DNA of 38,379 bases from Lutibacter sp. (GCA_014859175.1 JACUUQ010000003.1:1-38379), one strand, 5' to 3'. Numbered from the stretch's first letter, positions 1 to 9,254 are shown. A program made the numbers and translations. The notes: generated by a model not told the origin, from the letters alone.

Positions 1-512
1 AAGCCACTGATAAAGATACTGCAAATTATAAAGAAGTGCTGTTTGAAGGTTACGCACCGCACGGAATTGCGCTTGTAATTGAGACTGCCACCGACAACAA
101 TAACAGAACCGTTGCCAACGTGAGAGCGGCTTTTAACAAATGTAACGGAAACTTTGGAACATCAGGATCCGTTGTTTTTATGTTTGACCATACCTGCAAT
201 TTCCTGATAAAAGCTGATGACCTAAAGATGGATTTGGAAGAATTTGAACTGGAACTGATCGACTTTAATGTGGAAGAAGTTTTTGAAGATGAAGACGGAA
301 TTCTGATTTACGCGCCTTTTGAACAATTTGGGGCCATCCAAAAATATCTTGAAGAAAATAACATTGAAATTCTTTCCTCTGGTTTTGAAAGAATTCCTAC
401 CACCACCACCAAACTTTCCGAAGAAGAACAGGCTGATGTTGAAAAATTATTGGAACGTTTGGAAGATGATGATGATGTGCAAAATGTGTATCATTCTATG
501 GAAATGAATTAA
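1..512 (+). CDS. YebC/PmpR (TACO1-like) family protein, 5' truncated by window edge
   Basis: Reading frame open from the window start. Protein contains YebC-family blocks (EGYAPHGIALVIETATDNNNRTVANVRAAFNKCNGNFGTSGSVVFMF). Confidence 0.93.
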   Translation, partial: ATDKDTANYKEVLFEGYAPHGIALVIETATDNNNRTVANVRAAFNKCNGNFGTSGSVVFMFDHTCNFLIKADDLKMDLEEFELELIDFNVEEVFEDEDGILIYAPFEQFGAIQKYLEENNIEILSSGFERIPTTTTKLSEEEQADVEKLLERLEDDDDVQNVYHSMEMN

Positions 513-847
513 TGATAAATTTGTTTGGCAAAAAATATTCGGAATTAAAACAGGAAATACACAAGGAAATTATTTGTCCGAACTGCCTTTCCAAAAACAC
601 GACAAAAGTTACTGTAACTGGCGTTTATAAACACTTGTTCCACATACCATTTTTATCAGGCGGAAAATTTGGATCGTCCGCTTGCACAAATTGTTACCAT
701 ACTTTTGAATTGCCAAAAATGCCAATGGCCATAAAATTGGCGTATTATGAATTGAAAGAAAGCACCAAAACACCAATTTGGTTTTATTCAGGATTGATAG
801 GTATAAAGGTGCTGGTTTTAGTTAAAATATTCAGTAGGTATTTTTAG
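512..847 (+). CDS. Small hypothetical protein with zinc-ribbon-like CPNC...CTNC pair and C-terminal hydrophobic segment
   Basis: ATG overlaps the YebC stop (TAATG). Two CxxC knuckles (CPNC, CTNC). Confidence 0.7.
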   Translation: MINLFGKKYSELKQEIHKEIICPNCLSKNTTKVTVTGVYKHLFHIPFLSGGKFGSSACTNCYHTFELPKMPMAIKLAYYELKESTKTPIWFYSGLIGIKVLVLVKIFSRYF

Positions 848-874
848 AAGACGGAAGACCGAAGACCGAAGACA
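847..874. repeat. Tandem 7-bp repeat GAAGACN x4
   Basis: GAAGACG GAAGACC GAAGACC GAAGACA, beginning at the last base of the upstream TAG stop. Confidence 0.8.
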
Positions 875-879
875 GGAGG

Positions 880-1932
880 CTATTTTAAAAATTCCAACGT
901 TTTTACTCGGTCAATTTTATTTGTTTCTGTTTCCATGAATTTTTCTAAAAAATAGATTTCCTTAGGGATTTCATAGGCCGAAAGAGTTCCTAAACACTGG
1001 ATTTTATTCAATAAATTTTCATTTTTGATTCCTTCACAAATCAAAATCAGTTTTTCACCAAGAACCGCATCTTTTTTTCCAGCGACAAAAAAACGATTTT
1101 CAATAATTCCGGCTAATTTTTCTTCAATCTGTTCCGGAATTAATTTTATGCCGCCAGAATTAATCACATTGTCAATTCTTCCCAGCCATTTAAATTCTGT
1201 TGGAGAAATTAGTTCAACCAAATCGTTGGTCACCACTTTTTCGGCTGAAATAGTTGGCGCATCAATCACCAAACAGCCTCTGTAATCAACAGCAATTTTG
1301 ATGTTTGGCAGAGTTTTATAATAAGATTGCTTCGCTCCGCTCGCAATGACGTTAAGTTTTTTAACGGCAATATGCGTAATGGTTTCCGTCATTCCGTAAG
1401 TGGCAAAAATTTCTGTTTTTACCTCCTGAATTTTACTCAATAATTCATTTGAAACCGTTCCGCCACCGACAATCAATTTTTTTATTTTATGGATATCAGG
1501 CAAAGAATTGTGCAATTGCATAGGAACCATGGCCGAAAAATCGTAGTTTTTATCGCAATTTTTTAACGGATTTGACGTTGGTTCTACAACATCCAAATGC
1601 CAGCCCAACGTTAGCGCGCGCACCAACATCATTTTCCCGGCAATATAATTCGGCGACATGCACAACAATGCCGTGGTGTTTTGGGGTAAATTAAAATAGT
1701 CGCCCGTTGCTTTGGCGCTATGTGCCATCTGTTTTTTTTGAAGTCGAATGATTTTCGGATTTCCTGTGGATCCTGAAGTTTTTACTTCAACAAAAGAATT
1801 CTCATCAAACCAATTCCTTAAAAAATCGCTTACTTCCGCAGAAATTTCTTTGGAAAAATCGATCAATTCTTCCTTGGAATTAAATGATTTTCCCTGTAAT
1901 TTAAATGCGCTATGGAATGTGCTGTTTTTCAA
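880..1932 (-). CDS. menE: o-succinylbenzoate--CoA ligase-like AMP-binding enzyme (MenE)
   Basis: AMP-binding motif EVKTSGSTGNPKIIRLQKKQM, FATYGMTETITHIAVKKL, and a C-terminal domain WLGRIDNVINSGGIKLIPEQIEEKL. menC lies nearby. Start codon is apparently TTG. Confidence 0.88.
   Translation of the reverse strand: MKNSTFHSAFKLQGKSFNSKEELIDFSKEISAEVSDFLRNWFDENSFVEVKTSGSTGNPKIIRLQKKQMAHSAKATGDYFNLPQNTTALLCMSPNYIAGKMMLVRALTLGWHLDVVEPTSNPLKNCDKNYDFSAMVPMQLHNSLPDIHKIKKLIVGGGTVSNELLSKIQEVKTEIFATYGMTETITHIAVKKLNVIASGAKQSYYKTLPNIKIAVDYRGCLVIDAPTISAEKVVTNDLVELISPTEFKWLGRIDNVINSGGIKLIPEQIEEKLAGIIENRFFVAGKKDAVLGEKLILICEGIKNENLLNKIQCLGTLSAYEIPKEIYFLEKFMETETNKIDRVKTLEFLK
1324..1350 (-). repeat. Dispersed repeat GTCATTGCGAGCGGAGCGAAGCAATCT embedded in menE
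   Basis: Matches the widespread bacterial dispersed repeat that translates as VIASGAKQS. Here it is in frame inside MenE (..KKLNVIASGAKQSYYKTLPN..). Confidence 0.8.
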
Positions 1933-1935
1933 TTG

Positions 1936-1975
1936 TTTAATCGTTTATTTGTTTAAACGTTTAATTGTGTTATTG
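1936..1975. repeat. Degenerate tandem octamer (TTTAATCG/TTTATTTG/TTTAAACG/TTTAATTG/TGTTATTG)
   Basis: Five consecutive 8-bp units, immediately upstream of the menE start. Confidence 0.7.
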
Positions 1976-2017
1976 TTAACCAAAAGATGAATTTATCTGA
2001 CCAACATTTTTCTTTCA

Positions 2018-3001
2018 TTATAATTCCCCCTTCGGGGGATAGGGGGCTATAAACTCCTCTTCCTTAAATTCCAAAGGTTTAAAAACGCGACCGGTTAATT
2101 TTTCTTTCCAATTGGTCCAACCGTATTTTTTTGAAAACAATAATAAAACCAGCGGATACAAAATAAATACAGGCACAAACATTTCCCAGTCAATGGAAGG
2201 CTCAGAAATATCCACCATTAAAGCATCTGTTTGAAAAACTGTCCAATTTGTGGTGACCAACACTGCCGCAACAATGTTGTTTGCCGCATGAAAACCCAAA
2301 GCCAGTTCCGTGCCCTCATCCATCAAAGTGAATATTCCCAGCACCAAACCTGTTCCGATATAATACACCATAATAAACCAGCCCAATTTCTCCACTTCAG
2401 GATTCAATCCGTGCAACAAACCAAAGATTACCGATGTTAAAATAAGCGGCACAAAAGAATTTTTGAACCAAGTTCCAAATCCCTGCATTAAATAACCCCG
2501 AAACAACAGTTCTTCCATACTGGTTTGAATGGGTAAAAACAAGAACGATATAAGCAATAAGGTAAAAAACGGAACAGGTTTAAAATTCCAAACATAATCT
2601 CCAGGCGCCATAAAATAACCAATGGCCACCATAAAAAGTCCGACAATTGCCCAAACTGAAAATGCATAAAAAAAACGATTCCAATCCACTTTTTCCCTGC
2701 TGGTGATTAGGGTCAAAATTTTTCTTTTATGAATATATTTTATACCTAAAAACAAGAAAATCAAACCGAATAAAAAAGTAGCGATGACCAGTAAAAGATA
2801 CAAATTTGCATTTATGCCTAAATCAGCAAAATTTGTGTTGGCTGAAAGCATCAGCGTTTCCAAATCTCCTGCATACAAATAAGCGATTAAAGTTAAAGGA
2901 ATAATTCCCAGAAATTGCCAGCCAAAAATCAATAACATAAAAGTGAGCAGATAATCTGTCCAATCATTTTTTCCTTTGTATGCTTGTTGTATAAATTTCA
3001 T
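2018..3001 (-). CDS. CPBP-family intramembrane metalloprotease (CAAX protease-like)
   Basis: Polytopic membrane protein with MEELLFRGYLMQGF (EExxxR) and FGLLHGLN motifs. Confidence 0.9.
   Translation of the reverse strand: MKFIQQAYKGKNDWTDYLLTFMLLIFGWQFLGIIPLTLIAYLYAGDLETLMLSANTNFADLGINANLYLLLVIATFLFGLIFLFLGIKYIHKRKILTLITSREKVDWNRFFYAFSVWAIVGLFMVAIGYFMAPGDYVWNFKPVPFFTLLLISFLFLPIQTSMEELLFRGYLMQGFGTWFKNSFVPLILTSVIFGLLHGLNPEVEKLGWFIMVYYIGTGLVLGIFTLMDEGTELALGFHAANNIVAAVLVTTNWTVFQTDALMVDISEPSIDWEMFVPVFILYPLVLLLFSKKYGWTNWKEKLTGRVFKPLEFKEEEFIAPYPPKGEL
2021..2049. repeat. Palindromic repeat GCCCCCTATCCCCCGAAGGGGGAATTA
   Basis: CCCCCTTCGGGGG hairpin. It encodes the last residues (APYPPKGEL) of the CPBP protein. 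Confidence 0.8.
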
Positions 3002-3003
3002 AG

Positions 3004-4038
3004 TTATAATTTAACGTTCCATTTAATTTTGTTGTTGTAATGTAAATTCTCTCCCTTTACCTTTAGCGGACTTTCGAAATTGTTGGTAAATAAACTTCCG
3101 GTTCCCAAGCCCTGCGGCATGTTGTTTTTTAAGGTATAAGTCCACTGTGCAATGGCGTTTAGCCCAATATTACTTTCCAAAGCCGAGGTAATCCACCAGC
3201 CGGTATTTTGCATTTCAGCTAGCGGAATCCATTCTTCACTTCCTTTAAATCCGCCCATCAAACTAGGTTTCAAAATAATGAATTGCGGTTTTATTGTTTG
3301 TAGGATTTTCTGTTTGTCAGCAAATTCAAAAACGCCAATTAATTCCTCATCCAACGCAACAGGCAATGGTGTTGTTGCACACAATTCAGCCATTTCAGCA
3401 ATTTGTCCCTGTTTTATGGGTTGCTCAATGGAATGAAGTTCTAAATCCGACAATATTTTTAATTTTTCCAAAGCTTCTGACGGAAGAAAACCGCCGTTCG
3501 CATCAACCCTGATTTCAATTTCATCGGAAGAAAATTCTTTTCTGATGCTTTTCAACAACGAAATTTCCGATTCAAAATCTATCGCGCCAATTTTCAATTT
3601 TAGGGTTGAAAACCCGGCATCCAATTTTTCCCTGATTTGCTCTCGCATAAACGCTTCAGTTCCCATCCAAATTAATCCGTTTATTTTTATGGCATCTTCA
3701 GATTCGGTAAATTTTGAAGGAAACAATTCAAACGGATTTTCGCCTTTTACTGATAAAAAAGCCTGTTCCAATCCGAATTGAATGGAAGGAAATTCTATGA
3801 GCTCCAGCAATAATTTATCAAAATTTCGATTGATATTTTGGCAAAGCCAAGTTAATTTGGCTTCATAATCCGGTCTGTCGTCTGCACTCAATCCTTTAAA
3901 AACAGCGCATTCTCCATAACCAATTTTATCTCCATCGACCAATTTTAAAAAATAGGTTTCCTTGGTGCGCAAAACACCTCTTGAGGTGCCGCTGGCCTGT
4001 TTAAAATTTAAAATATATTTTTGAAAAAACGCGTTCAT
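3004..4038 (-). CDS. menC: o-succinylbenzoate synthase (enolase superfamily)
   Basis: TLKLKIGAIDFESEI, EIRVDANGGF, SIEQPI, PVALDEEL and IILKPSLMGGF motifs; adjacent to menE. Confidence 0.92.
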   Translation of the reverse strand: MNAFFQKYILNFKQASGTSRGVLRTKETYFLKLVDGDKIGYGECAVFKGLSADDRPDYEAKLTWLCQNINRNFDKLLLELIEFPSIQFGLEQAFLSVKGENPFELFPSKFTESEDAIKINGLIWMGTEAFMREQIREKLDAGFSTLKLKIGAIDFESEISLLKSIRKEFSSDEIEIRVDANGGFLPSEALEKLKILSDLELHSIEQPIKQGQIAEMAELCATTPLPVALDEELIGVFEFADKQKILQTIKPQFIILKPSLMGGFKGSEEWIPLAEMQNTGWWITSALESNIGLNAIAQWTYTLKNNMPQGLGTGSLFTNNFESPLKVKGENLHYNNKIKWNVKL

Positions 4039-4113
4039 TCATATTATTAAAGTGGAAAGATACAAAATTTGAAAATTTATTTTAACTTGGCAAAAGAAAT
4101 TAAACCTGTTTTT

Positions 4114-5034
4114 ATGGACCTGCCACAAATACCGAATTTAATTTATTACGCGATTCCTTTTTTTATCCTGACGGTGGTAATTGAAGGTATTGCCATTTTC
4201 AAAAAAAATCCTGAAGGCTACAATATCAAAGATACTTTTGCTTCTTTATCTATGGGCGTTGGCAATGTTTTGGTCAATTTATTGAGTAAATTGATTGTGG
4301 TTTTTGTGATCACTTTTTTATACGAAAATTTTAGATTGGCAACCATTCCTTTTGTTTGGTGGGCCTGGTTGTTGATTTTGTTTGCCGACGATTTTTGTTA
4401 TTATTGGTTTCATAGAATTGGGCACGAAAGTCGTTTTTTTTGGGCGTCTCACATCATTCACCATTCCTCACAGAAATACAATTTAAGCACCGCTTTGCGA
4501 CAAACTTGGACCGGCGGATTTTTTAGTGTTGTTTTTTATCTGGCTTTGCCTTTATTGGGTTTTCATCCGTTGATGATCTTTACGCAGATGTCTGTTAGTT
4601 TAATTTATCAATACTGGATTCATACCGAATTAATTGGCAAAATGCCGCGTTGGGTTGAAGCTGTTTTCAACACGCCATCGCATCATCGGGTGCACCACGG
4701 ATCAAATCCGTTATATCTCGACAGAAATTACGCGGGAATTCTCATTATTTGGGACCGATTATTTGGCACTTTTCAGCCCGAATTAAAGGAAGAAAAAGTT
4801 GTTTACGGATTGCATTCAAACATCAACACCTACAATCCCATAAAAATTGCATTTCACGAATGGATTGATGTTTTTAAAGATGCTTTTTCAGCAAAAACTT
4901 CTTTTGTAAAAAAACTAAGCTATTTCATTAAACCGCCGGGTTGGAAACACGACGGCTCGGGATTGCTTTCTGAAGATATACGAAGAGAATGGCTTATGAA
5001 CCAACAAAAAAATGCTGCCATAAAGCAGAATTAA
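4114..5034 (+). CDS. Sterol desaturase / fatty acid hydroxylase family membrane protein
   Basis: His-box motifs HRIGHE, HIIHHSSQKYN and HHRVHHGSN. The listed ORF begins at a TTG (4069); the first ATG is at 4114. Confidence 0.88.
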   Translation: MDLPQIPNLIYYAIPFFILTVVIEGIAIFKKNPEGYNIKDTFASLSMGVGNVLVNLLSKLIVVFVITFLYENFRLATIPFVWWAWLLILFADDFCYYWFHRIGHESRFFWASHIIHHSSQKYNLSTALRQTWTGGFFSVVFYLALPLLGFHPLMIFTQMSVSLIYQYWIHTELIGKMPRWVEAVFNTPSHHRVHHGSNPLYLDRNYAGILIIWDRLFGTFQPELKEEKVVYGLHSNINTYNPIKIAFHEWIDVFKDAFSAKTSFVKKLSYFIKPPGWKHDGSGLLSEDIRREWLMNQQKNAAIKQN

Positions 5035-5048
5035 AGTTTAAAAATTCA

Positions 5049-5729
5049 CTATATTTTTATATTTTCCCCAATTTCTAGCAAAATAAGCTCTTTTTTTGCT
5101 TTGGCAAACTTTTCAAAAGCAGCTTTATGGTCTATTTTAATGTAGCCAAAAGTATCAAAATGAACGCCCAAAACTTTATTGCAACCTAAAAATTTACTTG
5201 CTTTTATGGCTTCATTTATGCCCATGGTAAAATTATCGCCAACAGGCAAAATCGCCAAATCGAGTTCGCCAATTATCTGGGGAATTAATTTCATATCATA
5301 CGTTAAAGCGGTATCACCGGAAATATAGATGCGGTGATGGCTGGTTTCTATCACAAAACCGCCCGGTTGTCCGCCATAGCTTCCATCGGGAAAAGAACTG
5401 GAATGAACGGCATTTGTATAATGCACGGTTCCAAAATCGAATTTCCATTTTCCGCCGTGGTTCATAGGATGCCCTTTAATTCCTTTACTTTCAAAATAAG
5501 TGACGATTTCAAAATTGGAAATTACTGTGGCACCGGTGCGTTTTGCAATGGCTTCCACATCCAAAATATGATCTTGGTGTGCGTGGGTGATTAAAATGTA
5601 ATCGGCCCGTAATTTGTTGATGTCGATGTTTTTTGCCAATTCATTGCCAGAAATAAATGGATCAATTAATAGTGTTTTATCTTTTGTTTCGATGCTTAAA
5701 CTTGAGTGACCTAAAAAAGTGATTTTCAT
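5049..5729 (-). CDS. UPF0173-type metal-dependent hydrolase (metallo-beta-lactamase fold)
   Basis: FLGHSSLSIET, LITHAHQDHILD, ISGDTALTYDM and LGVHFDTF motifs. Confidence 0.9.
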   Translation of the reverse strand: MKITFLGHSSLSIETKDKTLLIDPFISGNELAKNIDINKLRADYILITHAHQDHILDVEAIAKRTGATVISNFEIVTYFESKGIKGHPMNHGGKWKFDFGTVHYTNAVHSSSFPDGSYGGQPGGFVIETSHHRIYISGDTALTYDMKLIPQIIGELDLAILPVGDNFTMGINEAIKASKFLGCNKVLGVHFDTFGYIKIDHKAAFEKFAKAKKELILLEIGENIKI

Positions 5730-5775
5730 AATGAGATTTTGTTAGATGATACCCTGCAATTTAATAAAATAAATT

Positions 5776-5812
5776 CACAAAAAAACCACGAAAAACTAAT
5801 TTTCCGTGGTTT
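5776..5812 (-). terminator. Rho-independent terminator of the TonB receptor gene
   Basis: AAACCACG ... CGTGGTTT stem followed by a T-run on the minus strand, just after the receptor stop at 5843. Confidence 0.75.
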
Positions 5813-5842
5813 CAAACAAACAAAATAAGTAAAGTTTATGAA

Positions 5843-8113
5843 TTAAAACTTATACTTGACGTAGGCAGTGAAATTTCTGCCAGTTTCGTAAATACGCCCT
5901 GCGGAAGTATTTGAATTTTGATAAGAATAATTTAAATGTTCATAATAAGCCTTGTCAAAAATATTCAATACGGCAAATCCGATTGAAAAATTATCGAACG
6001 GTGTCACTCCGGCCCTTAAATCCATGGTTCCGAAACCTGGAGTTTTTTCTTCCATAAATGAAGCGGAAATCCTGTCTTGTTTTGCCACCAATCTCGAATT
6101 TAACGCTACCCAAAATTTATTTTCTTCAAGCTTCACTCCTAAATTTGCCATAAAAGGCGGGATTTGCGCCAACGGCTCATCCAAATCTTCATTTTGGGCA
6201 CGTGTATAGGAAAGTTCAGAAGTAAATGACAATTTATTAGTTGCTCGCACATTAAAATTAAACTCAAATCCGGTTTGTGACGCTTTATCAATATTGACAA
6301 ATTGTTTGGCATAAACCGGTGGCGTTGCTGGCATAAATTTTCTTGGAATAGATGTGTTAACCACCCCATAAATATAATCTTCCAAGAAGGAATGAAATAC
6401 AGAAGCGCCAACTTCAAAAAATTCAAATTTCTTTGAAAGCGAGAGCTCTATCTGATTATTTATTTCAGGTTTTAGATTTGGGTTTCCAACATATTCATAA
6501 GGATCCACGCCAACGTTAAAATGATTGATAAACCGTTCTGTCATTGATGCCGTTCTAATTCCCCTTCCAACAGCAAATTGCGTTTGAAATCCGTTTTTTT
6601 GGTATTTTACAGAAGCATTTCCGCCGATGTTCACCTCCGTTTCGTCCTTAATTTCACCGCCATACAAGGCTTCAAAATCGGGCGCAGGATCATTTAAAGA
6701 TGCCGAAATAAAATCGGCCCTGACTCCTGCAGTAATCGTGGTGTAATCCGTAATTTTAATTTTTTCTTCGGCAAAAACACCAATATCATTTAAATCGGCA
6801 TCCTGCCAAATTTTATCCTTAAAAGTCATTGGCATTGGCAACACATTTCCGTTCTTTATTTTAACAATTCGTGTTCTGTCACCTTTTCTGTTCAGCAAAT
6901 TGGCATCAACACCGGCAAACAATTTTGAATTGCCGGAAGTATTAAAAACCATTTCTGCTTTACCTCCGTAAGAAAATGATTCAACTGGCGATTTTGAATC
7001 GGTCAACATAAAACTCGGACGATTTTCGTTGGTCATTAAATGATCAACATAAGAATAGAAAGCTTTAAACGTAAAACTGCTTATTTTTTCTGAAATGTTA
7101 TTGAATTTATAATCCATTCCTGCCAAAAAACTGTCGTCGTAAGGCGAATCCATCGGCAAACCAGCATGGTCAATATCACGCGCAAAAGATTGTCGCCAGC
7201 TGAATTGCAACCGTTGTTTGTCGGTTGGATTTACGCCAACTTTAACAGAATAATCTGTTGTTAGGAAGGATGATTGAACCTCATCGCCATTTCCGTCGGT
7301 ATAATCTCCAAAATCACGGTAAGAACCGTTCAATTGTACATCAAATTTCTTCGCAACATAAACCAAAGAAGCGCCACTGACCAAATTACCGCCGTTGGAT
7401 TCATAACCGCCTTCGATACTTCCGTGAAAACCAAGTTCGTTTTTTGATGGATTTTTGGAAACCAAATTGATAATTCCGCCAAAATTTTGTCCGAACCGAA
7501 CCGTAAAAGGACCTTTTACAATTTCAATTTTTTCAATTTCCTCAGGAATTACATGTGTTGTGATTGGATCCATGCGGCTCGGACAAGCATTGTGGATTTT
7601 CATTCCGCCATCATATTGAACATTTAATTGTTCATATTTGAAAGAACGAAATACGGGTTCGGAAGCATAAGCGCCGCGCTTTACGATGGCAAAACCTTGA
7701 ATGTCTTTAAACAAATGCCCGACACTTCTTGGCTGGCTAACTTTTTTTTCTATATTATTGATGATGACCGATTGGGAAATATCTCGCAACGGATTTGCAT
7801 CCACAATAATTTCACTTAAATCTATTTGAGCCAATTGCATTTTAATCAATATGTCGTTTTGTAATTCCACAACAATTGTTTTAAAACTGATGTGGGAAAT
7901 TTCAGCTTTATCGCCGTTTTCCGCCTGAATGGAAAATTCACCATTTGCATTGGAAACGGCCACTAATTTATTTTTTAGCATTTTAATGGTTGCATACTCT
8001 ATGGGAATATTCGTTTCTTCCGACACAATTTTACCGTTGATGACAGCCGACTGCGAAAAGGCTGTTGTAACGCCAAACATGACCAGTATGATTGGTATAA
8101 TAATATTTTTCAT
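5843..8113 (-). CDS. TonB-dependent receptor, OprC/NosA-like, putative copper receptor
   Basis: Signal peptide (MKNIIIPIILVMFGVTTAFSQ), CarboxypepD_reg-like domain, plug and barrel. Contains the GGMKIHNACPSRMDP CxxxM motif. The listed ORF starts upstream at 8206, but the signal peptide starts at 8113. Confidence 0.88.
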   Translation of the reverse strand: MKNIIIPIILVMFGVTTAFSQSAVINGKIVSEETNIPIEYATIKMLKNKLVAVSNANGEFSIQAENGDKAEISHISFKTIVVELQNDILIKMQLAQIDLSEIIVDANPLRDISQSVIINNIEKKVSQPRSVGHLFKDIQGFAIVKRGAYASEPVFRSFKYEQLNVQYDGGMKIHNACPSRMDPITTHVIPEEIEKIEIVKGPFTVRFGQNFGGIINLVSKNPSKNELGFHGSIEGGYESNGGNLVSGASLVYVAKKFDVQLNGSYRDFGDYTDGNGDEVQSSFLTTDYSVKVGVNPTDKQRLQFSWRQSFARDIDHAGLPMDSPYDDSFLAGMDYKFNNISEKISSFTFKAFYSYVDHLMTNENRPSFMLTDSKSPVESFSYGGKAEMVFNTSGNSKLFAGVDANLLNRKGDRTRIVKIKNGNVLPMPMTFKDKIWQDADLNDIGVFAEEKIKITDYTTITAGVRADFISASLNDPAPDFEALYGGEIKDETEVNIGGNASVKYQKNGFQTQFAVGRGIRTASMTERFINHFNVGVDPYEYVGNPNLKPEINNQIELSLSKKFEFFEVGASVFHSFLEDYIYGVVNTSIPRKFMPATPPVYAKQFVNIDKASQTGFEFNFNVRATNKLSFTSELSYTRAQNEDLDEPLAQIPPFMANLGVKLEENKFWVALNSRLVAKQDRISASFMEEKTPGFGTMDLRAGVTPFDNFSIGFAVLNIFDKAYYEHLNYSYQNSNTSAGRIYETGRNFTAYVKYKF

Positions 8114-8396
8114 TAGATGATTCGTTTTAATATTTGTTTTTTCAACCCAAAGATTTATCCGAATAAATAATTCGTATATATTCGGAATTTGCCTAAAAAC
8201 AACCATTCACCAAAAAATGATCAATGATGAGAATTTAAGCTTTCAATCATTTGCTATTTTCTTGATATTAAATAGTTTAATATTCATAAATCCGACAGAA
8301 CCGTTAATGGCCCCAAACTTCAGAATGTTATAAATGCAGCGAATTAAGCGCTGATTTAAGCACTATAATTTCAAGAAATAAATTAAACCAATAAAA

Positions 8397-8780
8397 TTAG
8401 GAAACGAATTGCGGCGGTTTTAATAAAGACTGATAGAAATCTTGTGAAGTGTATTTATTAACAAAAAATCTATGCGTATAAACTTCTTCAAAATTTTTCA
8501 AAGAATAGGAAAATTGATCTAAAGATGAAACAGGATATTTTTCAAAATCAATTTGGGGAACGGTAGATTTATGGTCGTGATTGTCGTGATTTGCTTTTTT
8601 AATTTGCTTCTCTAAATAACACTTACCATTGCATTCTAACGAAGGTTTGTCTCTGTTTTCGCAAAGTACCGTGGCTATATAATCATAATTGGCATAATAC
8701 TCCATAATTGGAACCAATGGACGAACCATGGCCAATAAATAGAGCAGGTAAAAAAATATGCCGAAAAACTGATTTTTCAT
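8397..8780 (-). CDS. Small membrane-anchored Cys/His-rich protein (CNGKCYL, HDNHDHK), likely co-transcribed with the TonB receptor
   Basis: N-terminal hydrophobic segment, LECNGKCYLEKQIKKANHDNHDHK; same strand, upstream of the receptor. Confidence 0.72.
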   Translation of the reverse strand: MKNQFFGIFFYLLYLLAMVRPLVPIMEYYANYDYIATVLCENRDKPSLECNGKCYLEKQIKKANHDNHDHKSTVPQIDFEKYPVSSLDQFSYSLKNFEEVYTHRFFVNKYTSQDFYQSLLKPPQFVS

Positions 8781-8829
8781 TTATAGATTATAAACAAGAC
8801 AAATGTATCTTTTATTTTTGAATTTCAAG

Positions 8830-8843
8830 GTGACAAAAGTCAC
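8830..8843. promoter_or_regulatory. Crp/Fnr-type palindrome GTGAC-AAAA-GTCAC
   Basis: Perfect 5-4-5 palindrome ~50 bp upstream of the ATG at 8780; related sites at 32032 and 36813. Confidence 0.6.
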
Positions 8844-8844
8844 T

Positions 8845-8993
8845 TTAAGTGGCTAAAAAAGTACCTATACCAAACAATATTGCAAACAAAAAAGTACTTA
8901 TTGCCAATTTTTTTAATTCTGGGTCTAAAAGCACAGGTCTTTTATTGCGGTAAACCACCAAAAAATGTTTTCCAATTGGGATATAGACTAGCC
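8845..8993 (-). pseudogene. Diverged duplicate of the menA 3' end (C-terminal ~45 codons)
   Basis: Minus-strand translation ..VYIPIGKHFLVVYRNKRPVLLDPELKKLAISTFLFAILFGIGTFLAT* versus MenA ..AYIPIGKHFLVVVRNKKPVLLDPELKKLALSTFLFSILFGIGII*. Confidence 0.92.
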
Positions 8994-9254
8994 ATGTGCT
9001 ATAATTTATACCGAAGTCCAGGGATAATTGCGTCCAATCTCAAAAAATAAGAAAAAAACAAAGAAAAAGAGCCTTTAAGTCAACTAAAAAATAGCAAAAA
9101 GTCAATATTAAGCAACTTGAAAAATTGAATTTTAAAAAAAAGTTTCCAAATTAAACCCTAAAAATAAAAAGCATTATTATGCAACGGTCTTAAAATTTTG
9201 GGTTTAGCTCTTAATAATTATTTGTTATACCAGTATTGGTAATCGTTTTGTTTG

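Noticed and set aside
319-507. 62-aa + ORF inside YebC
   Set aside because: Out-of-frame ORF fully inside a clear conserved gene; low-complexity translation.
9228-9241. TACCA-GTAT-TGGTA inverted repeat after the TonB gene as a terminator
   Set aside because: Stem is only 5 bp without a clear U-tract; too weak to call.
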